From Bog-473 sp963781955 (GTDB lineage: Bacteria; Actinomycetota; Acidimicrobiia; Acidimicrobiales; RAAP-2): a stretch of DNA of 64,000 bases. Position 1 is the first letter of the stretch, and the number at the start of each line of letters is the position of its first letter. The translations under genes were made by a program, and so were the position numbers. Below, one piece after another: positions 15,354-23,417 of this stretch. A model generated the notes under the pieces. The model saw nothing but the letters and a program-made list of their open reading frames with translations, ran no database searches and had not been told where the DNA came from. Where the stretch lies: contig CAWAHU010000002.1 of the NCBI GenBank assembly GCA_963781955.1, positions 434,001 to 498,000 on the forward strand, read 5' to 3'.

Positions 15354-15635
15354 ATGCGATCGGGGGGTTCGATGCGCCAGGGAACAGAGTCGTGGCAGTT
15401 GAAAGCAGCGTGCCGGGGACCGCAGGCAGCGGTGTTCTTCCCCCCGTCACATGCCGAGCGCAAGGAGGAGAAGGCCTCGCGTGAGCTCCGGGCCAAGAGC
15501 ATTTGCGGGCAGTGCGACGTACGCGACGCGTGCCTCGACTACGCCATCGGCATCCGGGAGCCCCACGGGATCTGGGGTGGCCTCAACGAGGTCGAGCGCA
15601 AGCTGATGCTCGACCGCCGCGCCGCCGCCAGCTGA
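15354..15635 (+). CDS. WhiB-family Fe-S transcription factor
   Basis: 93 residues with the four [4Fe-4S] cysteines of WhiB proteins: C20, then C51-G-Q-C54 and C60, and the turn 'GIWGGLNEVER' followed by a short basic tail that contacts DNA. WhiB proteins bind the primary sigma factor and sense O2, NO or redox state. The ATG at 15372 is an alternative start, and both have G-rich sequence upstream. Divergence from the ArsA-like pair matches the whiB4 neighbourhood of mycobacteria, so a WhiB4-like redox role is plausible but not proven. Confidence 0.92.
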   Translation: MRSGGSMRQGTESWQLKAACRGPQAAVFFPPSHAERKEEKASRELRAKSICGQCDVRDACLDYAIGIREPHGIWGGLNEVERKLMLDRRAAAS

Positions 15636-15648
15636 GCCGGCGACGCCA

Positions 15649-15667
15649 CCGCCCGTCTGTGGGGCGG
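15649..15667. terminator. stem-loop between convergent genes
   Basis: CCGCCC (15649-15654) pairs with GGGCGG (15662-15667) across a 7-base loop in the 45-base spacer between whiB and the converging DUF929 gene. There is no T-run, so it would be an intrinsic terminator of the weak, GC-only type. Confidence 0.35.
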
Positions 15668-15680
15668 GTCCGAGGCGGCC

Positions 15681-16592
15681 CTAGGGCGTGAGCCCGATCG
15701 CCTCGGCCGCCGCCTGCACCCCGCGGCTGTGGCACACGGCACCGGGCTTCTGACCGTCGACCGCGCAGATCGTGGCGGAGATCTCGTTGGCTCCCGCCAC
15801 CACGGCCTGGGTCAGCGGGCTGGCGGGCGTGGTGAGGTAGCCGGCGATCTGGTCCTGAGTCAGGCCGGTGAGCACGCCCGGCGTGAAGGCGGCGCCGTTG
15901 AGGACGTAGCGATTCGCCACGTCGAGCATGGCGAAGGTGTTGGCGCCGGCCCCGTAGGACGCGACCGCAGCGGTCTGGCGAGCGTCGAGCCGTTGCAGCC
16001 GGAGGTAGCGCGCCCCGGTCGGGTTGAGCGAGCTGTAGCGCTCGACCGGCTGGAAGCTCACGTAGGGGCTGCTGTAGGCGACGTTCCAGAAGGTGAAGGT
16101 CGAGACGTTGGCGAACGCCGTGGTGGTGCTCGCCTGCATGACGCCGAGCTGCTTGAAGGTGCCGAACCGGGCCAGGGCGACGACCAGCGGCCACCGCTCA
16201 GCCGCCGGGTAGGGTGCGAATTCGGCCCCGTAGAAGAAGACCACCGGCCGGGCGGTGTCCCCGCTGCTCGAGGCCCGCCAGAGCGGCGTCGTGCCGTCGC
16301 CCACGGCGTGCGGGGCTGCCACCGGGACGATGGGTGACGTCACCCCGACGGCATCGAAGACCGAGGCCGGCAGCGCCACAGACGAGATGAGCGTCGACGA
16401 CGCCGGGGTGAAGGTCTCGGTCGTGGGGGAGGTGGGCGGTCCCGAGTTGTCCCGCACCAGGACGAGGGTGCCGAGCAGGCAGATGGCCACGATGATGAGG
16501 CCCAGGGCCAGGTAACGACGCTGGATGCGTCGTAGCGGCGGTGCCGAGGTGGGCTCCGAGGCGGGCGTGCCGGGCTGGCCGTCTTCGCTCAT
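15681..16592 (-). CDS. DUF929 membrane-anchored thioredoxin-fold-like protein
   Basis: 303 residues. A proline-rich N-terminus is followed by one transmembrane helix (ALGLIIVAICLLGTLVLV, about residues 30-50). The extracytoplasmic domain contains 'RPVVFFYGAEFAPYPAAERWPLVVALARFGTFKQLGVMQAS', the DUF929 core that resembles a thioredoxin fold with the usual C-x-x-C positions replaced (E-F-A-P-Y). Later 'PFVSFQPVERYSS'-like and 'RYVLNGAAFTPGVLTGLTQDQIAGYL' segments match the family. The start at 16592 (MSEDGQPG) is preferred over 16619. Function unknown. Confidence 0.75.
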   Translation of the reverse strand: MSEDGQPGTPASEPTSAPPLRRIQRRYLALGLIIVAICLLGTLVLVRDNSGPPTSPTTETFTPASSTLISSVALPASVFDAVGVTSPIVPVAAPHAVGDGTTPLWRASSSGDTARPVVFFYGAEFAPYPAAERWPLVVALARFGTFKQLGVMQASTTTAFANVSTFTFWNVAYSSPYVSFQPVERYSSLNPTGARYLRLQRLDARQTAAVASYGAGANTFAMLDVANRYVLNGAAFTPGVLTGLTQDQIAGYLTTPASPLTQAVVAGANEISATICAVDGQKPGAVCHSRGVQAAAEAIGLTP

Positions 16593-16665
16593 GGACCGGG
16601 TCAGGTTACTCAAGGGCACTCACCGTCTCGGAGGCGCCGCCCCGTCCTGCCGGTACCCTCTCGGC

Positions 16666-17604
16666 GTGCCACCTTCGGTCCCCCTGCGCCCGGCCGCCAC
16701 CGTGATGCTGGTGCGCGACGAGCCCGACCCCGCGGGTGGCACCCGGCTCGAGGTCCTGATGGTCCGGCGGAACCTCCGCTCGGACTTCGTCGGTGGCGCC
16801 TACGTGTTCCCGGGCGGCGCCGTCGACCCGCTCGACGGGGGTGCGGAGGCCGAGGCGCTGTGTGCCGGTCGCAGTGACGCCGAGGCCAGCGCGCTGCTGG
16901 GCTTCGAGTCGGGTGGCCTGGCCTACTGGGTGGCGGTCGTGCGCGAGACCTTCGAGGAGGCGGGGCTCCTGCTGGCCCGGCGCGAGGGCGGGCCCGACCT
17001 CTTGAGTGGAGACCCCGAGGAGGAGGCACGCTTCGCCGCCGGGCGCCGTGCCGTCAACGACGGGACGCGGCGCTTCCTGGACCTGGTCAGCGACGAGCGC
17101 CTGCGCTTGGGCGTGGGCGACATCCACTACTTCGCCCACTGGATCACGCCCCGCGGCGCGCCCCGCCGCTACGACACCCGTTTCTTCGTGGCCGCCGCGC
17201 CCCCGGGTCAGCTCGCGGCACACGACGCCGGGGAGACGATCGCCGACGTGTGGATCACGCCACACGAGGCGTTGACGCGGCACCGGGCCGGCGAGATCGA
17301 GATCATCTTCCCCACCATCCGCAACCTCCAGGCCATCGGCCGCTTCTCCAGCAGCGCCGAGCTCCTCGACGCGGCGGCCAAGGCGTCGAGCGCCGTCCCG
17401 GCCATCGAACCCCGGGTGGTGCCCGACGGCAGCGGGATGCGCATCGTGCTGCCGGGCGACCCCGAGTATGACCGCGGCTCGGTGCCCGACCCGGCCGACA
17501 ACGGGGCACGTGGTGACTTCAACGCAGCGGTGCGGGAGGTGTCGATGCGGGCCAACGTGGAGGGGCCCGACGCCGCTCCCGGCCCCCGGCCCGGCGGGAC
17601 GTGA
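16666..17604 (+). CDS. Nudix hydrolase, NUDT19-like
   Basis: 312 residues from a GTG. 'RPAATVMLVRDEP' opens the Nudix fold, and 'DFVGGAYVFPGGAVDP' is typical of the NUDT19/RP2 subgroup. The Nudix box is split by an insertion, with the catalytic 'VRETFEEAGLLLA' (R-E-x-x-E-E) intact. 'HYFAHWITPRGAPRRYDTRFFVAAAP' matches the region downstream of the box in the same group, whose members hydrolyse CoA or nucleotide diphosphate compounds. The tail is Pro/Gly-rich. The next gene, a metallo-beta-lactamase, begins 46 bases later in the same direction. Confidence 0.83.
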   Translation: MPPSVPLRPAATVMLVRDEPDPAGGTRLEVLMVRRNLRSDFVGGAYVFPGGAVDPLDGGAEAEALCAGRSDAEASALLGFESGGLAYWVAVVRETFEEAGLLLARREGGPDLLSGDPEEEARFAAGRRAVNDGTRRFLDLVSDERLRLGVGDIHYFAHWITPRGAPRRYDTRFFVAAAPPGQLAAHDAGETIADVWITPHEALTRHRAGEIEIIFPTIRNLQAIGRFSSSAELLDAAAKASSAVPAIEPRVVPDGSGMRIVLPGDPEYDRGSVPDPADNGARGDFNAAVREVSMRANVEGPDAAPGPRPGGT

Positions 17605-17650
17605 CCACGGGGGCGCCGTGACCGAGGGGCGCTGTGACCGAGGGGGCGCC

Positions 17651-18565
17651 GTGATCCCCGGGGTGCCGGACTTCGGCGTCGGCCCCGTCCCCGAACCGGG
17701 GGCGCCCCTCGAGGTGGCACCGGGCGTCGTGCGGGTGACGGCCCCCAACCCGGGCCTGATGACGGGACCGGGCACCAACACCTACCTGGTCGGTCGGGAC
17801 GAGCTGGTGGTCGTGGACCCGGGCCCGGCGGACGAGGCGCACACCGCCGCCATCACGGCCGCGGCGGCCGGGCTCGGTGCCATCGGCACCATCGTGGTGA
17901 CCCACACCCACGTCGACCACGCGCCCGGGGCGGCCGCGCTGGCCTCAGCGACCGGGGCGCGCGTCGCCGGCTTCGGGCCGACGGAGGGCTTCGAGCCCGA
18001 CGAGCGGGTGGGTGACGGGTGGGCAGTGTCGTGCCCGGGGCCCGGGGCCGGCCCCGGCTCGCGCGCCGGGCGTTTGACCCTGCGGGCGCTGCACACGCCA
18101 GGCCACGCCTCGGACCACCTGTGTTGGCTGCTCGAGGAGCAGGCGCTCGCGTTCACCGGCGACCACGTCATGCACGGCTCGACCGTGGTGATCCGACCGC
18201 CCGACGGCGACCTGCACCAGTACCTCGACTCGCTGGCGCGCCTGCGTGACGCCGAGCCGCCGGTGCGGACGTTGGCGCCGGGACACGGGCGTCTGATGGA
18301 CCACGTGCACGACGAGGTGGACGCGCTCGTGGCCCACCGCCTGGCCCGCCACGAGCTGGTGGCCGCCACGCTGTCGGGACACGGGGCGGGGACGGCAGAC
18401 GAGTTGTTGCCCGAGGTCTACGGCGACGTGGTCGACCGACTGCTGCCGGTGGCCCGGTTCTCGCTGTGGGCGCACCTGCGCACCCTCGGCGAAGAGGGCC
18501 GCGCCGCTCCGGTGGACGCGGCGGCGGGCGAGGACACGATCGAGACCTGCTGGGCCGCCGCATGA
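17651..18565 (+). CDS. metallo-beta-lactamase-fold hydrolase, LACTB2-like
   Basis: 304 residues. Zn ligands are clear: 'VVTHTHVDHAPGAAAL' (H-x-H-x-D-H), 'LHTPGHASDHLCW' (His) and 'AFTGDHVMHGSTVVI' (Asp). 'PNPGLMTGPGTNTYLVG' is the LACTB2-type opening. A C-terminal helical extension (SLWAHLRTLGEEGRAAP) is also typical. LACTB2-like proteins include endoribonucleases and thioesterases, and the substrate here is unknown. The start is uncertain: imperfect 16-17-base repeats just upstream each supply a GTG (17618, 17651). I use 17651, where conserved sequence begins. Confidence 0.8.
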   Translation: MIPGVPDFGVGPVPEPGAPLEVAPGVVRVTAPNPGLMTGPGTNTYLVGRDELVVVDPGPADEAHTAAITAAAAGLGAIGTIVVTHTHVDHAPGAAALASATGARVAGFGPTEGFEPDERVGDGWAVSCPGPGAGPGSRAGRLTLRALHTPGHASDHLCWLLEEQALAFTGDHVMHGSTVVIRPPDGDLHQYLDSLARLRDAEPPVRTLAPGHGRLMDHVHDEVDALVAHRLARHELVAATLSGHGAGTADELLPEVYGDVVDRLLPVARFSLWAHLRTLGEEGRAAPVDAAAGEDTIETCWAAA

Positions 18566-18583
18566 GGTCGGGGTCGGCGGCGC

Positions 18584-18640
18584 GGGACCAGCCGGAGCGG
18601 GACCAGCCGGAGCGGGACCAGCCGGAGCGGGATCAGCCGG
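18584..18640 (+). repeat. 15-bp tandem repeat
   Basis: Three full copies and most of a fourth of GGGACCAGCCGGAGC lie between the metallo-beta-lactamase gene and the end of mrp, and the last copy overlaps the mrp stop region. A slippage-prone minisatellite, not a CRISPR: the units are contiguous with no spacers. Confidence 0.8.
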
Positions 18641-19898
18641 CGGCGCCGGCCTCCGCCCTGGCCACGGTCCCCTCGGCGACGGCGGCCTCCACGCGCTCGA
18701 GCAGGCGGGCCGAGCAGCCGGAGGCGTCGACGAGCGGGGCCACCTCCTCGGTGATCGTCCGGGCCATGGCCGCGAACACCGCGCCGAGCTCGCTCTCCTC
18801 GCCGCCCAGGGCGACGGGCGTGCCGGCGTCACCGGCCGCAGCCAGGTCGGGGTGCAGCGGGATGCGGCCGATCAGTGGGACGCCCAGCCCCGACGCCAGG
18901 CGCTCGCCACCCCCGGAGCCGAAGAGCGCGTAGGTGGTCCCGTGCTCACAGGTGAACTCGCTCATGTTCTCGATGACGCCGGCCACCCGCAGGTAGCCGC
19001 GTCGGGCCATGTCGGCGGCCCGCGCCGCCACCTTCTGGGCGGCCAGCGGAGGCGTGGTCACCACGAGCAGCTCGGTGCGCGGCAGCAGGCGGGCCAGGCC
19101 CATCTGGATGTCGCCCGTGCCCGGTGGCAGGTCGATGAGGAGGTAGTCGAGGTCGCCCCAGTGGGCATCCTGGAGGAACTGCTGCACGGCACGGTTCAGG
19201 ACCAGGCCGCGCCACATGATGGCCTGCTCCTCGTCGGCCAGGAACCCCATGGAGAGCACGCGCACCGTGCCCGGCCCGACGGTGCGCTCGAGCGGGACCA
19301 TCTTCCCGGCGCGCGCCTCGACGTCGCCGTCCATGCCGAGCAGGCGCGGGACGGAGAAGCCCCATATGTCCGCATCGAGGATGCCGACGGTCAGGCCGCG
19401 GGCGGCCAGCGCCACGGCCAGGTTGACGGTCACCGACGACTTGCCCACGCCGCCCTTGCCCGAGGCGATGGCCAGGACGCGCGTCCGTGTGGCCACGGCG
19501 GTCTCGGGGGCGTCCTCACGGGCCTTCCAGCGGGCCCGGGCCATGACCGCCGCCCGTTCCTCGGCGTCCATGGCCGCGACCCGCACCTCGACCGAGCGGA
19601 CCCATTCAAGTGGCGTGACGTGACTCACCACGTCACGCTCGATCTGGGCGCGCAACGGGCAGGCGGCGATCGTCAGGGCCACGTCGACCACGACGTCCCC
19701 GCCGTCGACCTCGATGCTGCGCACCATGCCCAGGTCGACGATGGTGTCGCCCAGCTCGGGGTCCACGACGGCCCGCAGCCGTTCGCGCACCTCCGCCTCG
19801 CGCACCTCCGCCCCGAGCGCCTCCGCCCCGCGCTCGGGCCCGGTGGGCTCCCCGGGCGGTGGCGGGACACCCGGTGCCGTGTCCGAAGGCGTGGGCAT
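18633..19898 (-). CDS. mrp: Mrp/NBP35-type Fe-S cluster carrier ATPase
   Basis: 421 residues. Residues about 35-115 form a MIP18/DUF59 domain ('VVDPELGDTIVDLGMVRSIEV'). Residues 140-390 form the P-loop ATPase: deviant Walker A 'ASGKGGVGKSSVTVNLAVALA', 'GILDADIWGFSVPRLLG', and Walker B 'DYLLIDLPPGTGDIQ'. Mrp proteins bind and transfer [4Fe-4S] clusters in the cytoplasm. The C-terminal C-x-x-C seen in many members is not evident. ATG at 19898 has no Shine-Dalgarno, but TACAAT lies 8 bases upstream, so a leaderless message is likely. It is divergent from erpA, a partner in the same pathway. Confidence 0.9.
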   Translation of the reverse strand: MPTPSDTAPGVPPPPGEPTGPERGAEALGAEVREAEVRERLRAVVDPELGDTIVDLGMVRSIEVDGGDVVVDVALTIAACPLRAQIERDVVSHVTPLEWVRSVEVRVAAMDAEERAAVMARARWKAREDAPETAVATRTRVLAIASGKGGVGKSSVTVNLAVALAARGLTVGILDADIWGFSVPRLLGMDGDVEARAGKMVPLERTVGPGTVRVLSMGFLADEEQAIMWRGLVLNRAVQQFLQDAHWGDLDYLLIDLPPGTGDIQMGLARLLPRTELLVVTTPPLAAQKVAARAADMARRGYLRVAGVIENMSEFTCEHGTTYALFGSGGGERLASGLGVPLIGRIPLHPDLAAAGDAGTPVALGGEESELGAVFAAMARTITEEVAPLVDASGCSARLLERVEAAVAEGTVARAEAGAAG

Positions 19899-19906
19899 CG
19901 TGGTCA

Positions 19907-19912
19907 ATTGTA
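19907..19912 (-). promoter_or_regulatory. -10 element of a leaderless mrp promoter
   Basis: On the minus strand this reads TACAAT, with 8 bases to the mrp ATG and no ribosome-binding site between, which places the transcription start at or near the start codon. No good -35 is visible. Confidence 0.45.
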
Positions 19913-19988
19913 CCTGCGTGCCACGCAATTCGGGCCTGAGGGCCTCCTGGTGCTGGTGACCGGGCCGCCCCGGTAACATGAGGTTCGT

Positions 19989-20008
19989 CGGCGGCGCAGG
20001 CGCCGCCG
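19989..20008 (+). promoter_or_regulatory. stable hairpin in the erpA leader
   Basis: CGGCGGCG pairs perfectly with CGCCGCCG around a 4-base loop (CAGG), 43 bases before the erpA start. A TAACAT (19974-19979) just upstream could be the -10. The hairpin would be in the 5' leader and could affect translation or message stability. Confidence 0.4.
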
Positions 20009-20051
20009 CAGGGTTCGCCAACGGGGGCGCACCTGCAGCGAGGAGGAGCCA

Positions 20052-20432
20052 GTGACGTCCATCGCCACCTCAGTGAACATCGGCAAGAAGCCGGCGCCCG
20101 TCACCCTCAGCGACGAGGCTGCCGCCAAGGTCGCCGATCTGCTCGACAAAGAGAGGGCGGACGACCCGACCACGGGGGACCTGGCGCTGCGGGTGGCGGT
20201 GAAGCCGGGCGGATGCTCGGGCTACAGCTACGAGATGTTCTTCGACTCCGAGGTCATGGCCGACGACGTCGTGCGGGAGTTCGGCGCCGTCAAGGTGGTC
20301 GTGGACGCGGCCAGCGCGGAGCTGCTCACCGGGTCGACGCTCGATTACAGCGACGGCCTCCAGGGCGCGGGCTTCAACATCACGAACCCCAACGCCACCC
20401 GTACCTGCGGCTGCGGCTCCTCCTTCAGCTGA
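20052..20432 (+). CDS. erpA: A-type Fe-S cluster insertion protein (ErpA/IscA family)
   Basis: 126 residues. The three cluster-binding cysteines are present: 'VKPGGCSGYSYEMFFD' and the C-terminal 'TRTCGCGSSF' (C-G-C). 'VTLSDEAAAKVADLL' is the usual A-type opening. These proteins receive a cluster from the scaffold and pass it to target apoproteins. The GTG start follows a perfect AGGAGG (20041-20046). Divergence from mrp and position just upstream of a 2Fe-2S protein suit its role. ErpA versus IscA cannot be separated by sequence alone. Confidence 0.9.
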   Translation: MTSIATSVNIGKKPAPVTLSDEAAAKVADLLDKERADDPTTGDLALRVAVKPGGCSGYSYEMFFDSEVMADDVVREFGAVKVVVDAASAELLTGSTLDYSDGLQGAGFNITNPNATRTCGCGSSFS

Positions 20433-20529
20433 TCCCCGGCTGCGGTCCCCCGTACGCACCGGATCTCGTCACCTCTGTGCGCTCCTGAGCGGCCCCGGCC
20501 CGAGCGGTAGCGGAGCGGTCCGCGCGCCG

Positions 20530-22293
20530 GTGGACGTGACCTTCGTCCTGAACGGCGCCATGGTGTCCGTGGCGGACGGGATCTCGCTCCTTGACGCGCT
20601 GCGCGAGGAGCTGGGCTGCCGTTCGGTCAAGGACGGCTGCAGCCCGCAGGGACAGTGCGGATGTTGCACGGTCTGGGTCGACGGGGCGCCGCGCGTCTCA
20701 TGCGTGACGCCGGTGCGCCGCATCGCCGGTCGCAAGGTCACCACCCTCGAAGGTGTCCCGGCCGAGCGGCGCGACCGGTGGGTGGCAGCCTTCGTCGAAC
20801 GCGGGGCGAGCCAGTGCGGCTTCTGCACGCCAGGGATCGTGATGCGGCTGTCCGCGCTCGAAGCGGAGGCCGGCGGTACCGAGGCCACGCGCCGCGACGT
20901 CGAATCGGCATTGCGCGCCCACCTGTGCCGGTGCACCGGCTGGCAATCGGTCGTCGAGGCGGCGTGTGACGCCCTCGGCGTGGCCTCCGGTGTCGGGCCG
21001 GGAGACGGGCCCGAGGGCGACGGCGCATCCGATGCGCGGTCATCCGCGCGCAGCGACACGCTGCTCGCGGCATGGCGCGCCGAGCTCGAGGGCGGCACCG
21101 TGCAGGCCACGGGCCGCAACGTCGTGCTGGGCGGCGGCGGGTTCGCCGACGACACCGCGCCGCGCGACGCCTTGGTCCAGCTGGGTGCGGACACCGCGCT
21201 CGCCCCTTCCGTCCATGCGGCGCGGGCGGCCGCCGGGCGCGTGCAGGGGCGCAACAGCACGGTGCCGTTGTCCCACCCCATTGAGGTGCCGGCTGGCGAG
21301 TGGGCGCTCACCGTGCGCACGACCTGGGTGGAGCCCGCCTACGTGGAGCCGGACGCCAGCTGGTGCCGGCCCTCCGGGCCGCCGGCCTCGCCGCTGGCCA
21401 ACGGCGGGGCGTTCGGGGGCAAGCGGTGCAGTCCGGTGCCGGCGACCGCACGCCGGCTGGCCGACGAGGCGGGCCGGGCGGTGCGCGTCCTGTGGCGGCG
21501 CGAGGACGTGGTGCACCGCGGCCCCAAGCGCCCACCCCTGGCGGTGGCTCTCGGACCCGACGGGACCGGCGTCGTGCGCATCGGGTGCCCGCCCGGCTCG
21601 GGCGACCTGGCGCCGGCGCTCGCCCGCCTGGCCGCGTGCTGCCCCGGGGTGGAGGCCGAGGTGATGGAGGTGGCCGGGCCGCCCGTCGGGCCCGACGGGC
21701 GCGGCGCCGTCTGGGCCGAGGTGCTGGCCGCCCGTGCGGTCCTCTCCGCCCAGCCAGACACGCCCGAGACCCCCGAGACCCCCGAGACCCCCGAGACCCC
21801 CGAGACCCCCGTATCGCCCGCAACGCCGGGCCACGGTCGGGCGGAGGTGACGGTGCCCGGGGCCGGCCGGGCCGTGGTCGAGGTGTTCCCCGGCGAGGCG
21901 GACGGCGACGGGCGTGGGCGGGTCGAGGTCGACGTCTGGGCAGGCGACCCGCTGTGCACGGTGACGCTGCGCTCCTACGCGCTGGGGGCGGTGCACCAGG
22001 CCCTGGGACTGGTATGGAGCGAGGGGATCGCGGTCGACGGCGCCGGCGTGCCGGTGGACCTGACCATCCGCTCCTTCGGGATCCTGGCCGCCAAGGACAT
22101 GCCCGACGTCACCGTCCGCATCCACCGGGGCGAAGGGTGGCCGGTCAACGGGTCGGATCCCGTGTTCGCCGCCACGCTGGCCGCGGCCTGGGCGGCGGAG
22201 GGCGCGCCCGACCGGTGGCCGACACGACGGGTGGCGGTCCGCGCCCCCTTCCGGGACGTGGCACCATCGGGCGGTCGAGAGGAGATCTCATGA
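20530..22293 (+). CDS. xanthine-dehydrogenase-like [2Fe-2S] protein fused to a short molybdo-subunit-like domain
   Basis: 587 residues. Residues 1-150 are a complete small subunit: the plant-type cluster 'DGCSPQGQCGCCTVWVDG' and the second helical cluster 'CGFCTPGIVM ... CRCTGW'. From about residue 185 the protein resembles fragments of the molybdenum-cofactor subunit ('LANGGAFGGKRCSPVPATARRLADEAGRAVRVLWRREDVVH', later 'VPVDLTIRSFGILAAKDMPDV'). It is far too short (about 400 residues against about 700) and is interrupted by a Pro-Glu-Thr tandem repeat. It ends overlapping the ridA start (ATGA). It may be a compacted electron-transfer or assembly protein rather than a full hydroxylase. Confidence 0.72.
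   Translation: MDVTFVLNGAMVSVADGISLLDALREELGCRSVKDGCSPQGQCGCCTVWVDGAPRVSCVTPVRRIAGRKVTTLEGVPAERRDRWVAAFVERGASQCGFCTPGIVMRLSALEAEAGGTEATRRDVESALRAHLCRCTGWQSVVEAACDALGVASGVGPGDGPEGDGASDARSSARSDTLLAAWRAELEGGTVQATGRNVVLGGGGFADDTAPRDALVQLGADTALAPSVHAARAAAGRVQGRNSTVPLSHPIEVPAGEWALTVRTTWVEPAYVEPDASWCRPSGPPASPLANGGAFGGKRCSPVPATARRLADEAGRAVRVLWRREDVVHRGPKRPPLAVALGPDGTGVVRIGCPPGSGDLAPALARLAACCPGVEAEVMEVAGPPVGPDGRGAVWAEVLAARAVLSAQPDTPETPETPETPETPETPVSPATPGHGRAEVTVPGAGRAVVEVFPGEADGDGRGRVEVDVWAGDPLCTVTLRSYALGAVHQALGLVWSEGIAVDGAGVPVDLTIRSFGILAAKDMPDVTVRIHRGEGWPVNGSDPVFAATLAAAWAAEGAPDRWPTRRVAVRAPFRDVAPSGGREEIS
21763..21807 (+). repeat. 9-bp in-frame tandem repeat (Pro-Glu-Thr)5
   Basis: Five uninterrupted copies of CCCGAGACC encode a Pro-Glu-Thr linker inside the xanthine-dehydrogenase-like fusion. 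Identical codons in every unit indicate recent slippage. Confidence 0.9.
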
Positions 22294-22664
22294 GCCGCGC
22301 CGTTGGTCCCTATTCCCCAGTCCGCAGAGTCGGTGACTGGGTCATCTCCTCCGGCCAGGTCGGCGTGGTCTCCGATCCCGCCGGCGCCGTCAGCTTGGTC
22401 CCGGGCGGCACGGTGGCCGAGTTGCGCCAGGCGCTCCAGAACCTGGCCGAGGTGATCGCCATCGAAGGGGCGACGCTGCCCGACGTGGTCAAGACCACGG
22501 TGTTCCTCGTGGACATGGGCGAATTCGCCGCGGTGAACGAGGTGTGGGTGGAGTACTTCACCGATCCTGAGCAGCGGCCGACGCGCTCGACCGTGGCCGT
22601 GGCCGGGCTCCCGCTCGGCGCCCGGGTCGAGGTCGAGGCTTGGGCCTACGCGCCCGTGGTCTGA
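22290..22664 (+). CDS. RidA family protein
   Basis: 124 residues, with the ATG overlapping the previous stop codon. 'AVGPYSPVRRVGDWVISSGQVG', 'QALQNLAEVIAIEGATLPDVVKTTVFLVDMGEFAAVNEVW' and 'RPTRSTVAVAGLPLGARVEVEAWA' are the three RidA signatures, including the substrate-binding Arg and the Glu that activates water. It is more canonical than the RidA at 3.5 kb. Role: hydrolysis of reactive enamines/imines in the cytoplasm. Translational coupling to the molybdo-type fusion gene is unexplained. Its last 19 bases overlap the convergent regulator gene. Confidence 0.9.
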   Translation: MSRAVGPYSPVRRVGDWVISSGQVGVVSDPAGAVSLVPGGTVAELRQALQNLAEVIAIEGATLPDVVKTTVFLVDMGEFAAVNEVWVEYFTDPEQRPTRSTVAVAGLPLGARVEVEAWAYAPVV

Positions 22665-23404
22665 CGGGCAGGCGCCGGGGCCGGACCGCCGGTCTCGGCG
22701 CCTGGGTGGCGCGGCCCGCCGGCGTGCCACGACACCTGGCCGAAGCGGTAGCCGACCGAGCGCACCGTCTGGATCAGGTGAGCATGCTCCTCGCCGAGTT
22801 TGGCCCGGAGCCGCCTGATGTGGACGTCGACCGTGCGGGCCCCGCCGTAATACTCGTATCCCCAGACCCGGCTGAGCAGCGTCTCGCGAGTGAAGACCTT
22901 GGCGGGGTGGCCGGCGAGGAAGCGCAGCAGTTCGTACTCCATGTAGGTGAGGTCGAGCACCCGACCGGCCACGGCCGCCTGGTAGGTCTCGAGGTTGAGC
23001 ACGAGTGGCCCGTACTCAATGATGTCGGGCCGCATCGACTTGCCGGCCCGCCAGAACAGGTGCTGCAGGCGGGCCACCAGCTCGTCGGGGCGGGCGGGCA
23101 GCACGCAGAAGTCGTCGTAGAGGTCGTCGCGCAGCAACAGCTCGGCGACCTGGTCCGGGCCGATCGCGAGCAGCAGCGGCGACATGGGCACCTCACGCAG
23201 GCGCAGGTGGCGGCAGAAGGCGACCGCCGCGGTCATGTCGCCGCCTGCCACCACGAGCGCGCCCGAGTAGCCCGAGGCGCGGCCGTCGGGCCCCGGCGCG
23301 ACCTCGTCGGTGCCGCCGATCGCCTGGTGGTTCAGCCCCGCGCTCTGCAGCGCGAGCGTGACCTCGGCAGGGAGTTCGGCCGGGAAGCAGAGGAGCGGGT
23401 CCAT
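22646..23404 (-). CDS. GlnR-like orphan OmpR-family regulator
   Basis: 252 residues. The N-terminal half has a receiver-like fold but no phospho-acceptor pocket ('GALVVAGGDMTAAVAFCRHLR'). The C-terminal winged helix is clear: 'LDLTYMEYELLRFLAGHPAKVFTRETLLSRVWGYEYYGGARTVDVHIRRLRAKLG' and 'IQTVRSVGYRF'. This combination is that of actinobacterial GlnR, the nitrogen regulator, which works unphosphorylated. It lies 13 bases downstream of a glutamine synthetase gene in the same orientation, supporting a nitrogen role. Assignment to GlnR rather than another atypical OmpR member is likely but not certain. Confidence 0.8.
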   Translation of the reverse strand: MDPLLCFPAELPAEVTLALQSAGLNHQAIGGTDEVAPGPDGRASGYSGALVVAGGDMTAAVAFCRHLRLREVPMSPLLLAIGPDQVAELLLRDDLYDDFCVLPARPDELVARLQHLFWRAGKSMRPDIIEYGPLVLNLETYQAAVAGRVLDLTYMEYELLRFLAGHPAKVFTRETLLSRVWGYEYYGGARTVDVHIRRLRAKLGEEHAHLIQTVRSVGYRFGQVSWHAGGPRHPGAETGGPAPAPARQTTGA

Positions 23405-23417
23405 CAGGGCATGGCAG

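Noticed and set aside
18584..18640. Possible CRISPR
   Set aside because: Contiguous 15-base units without spacers and no cas genes; a minisatellite.
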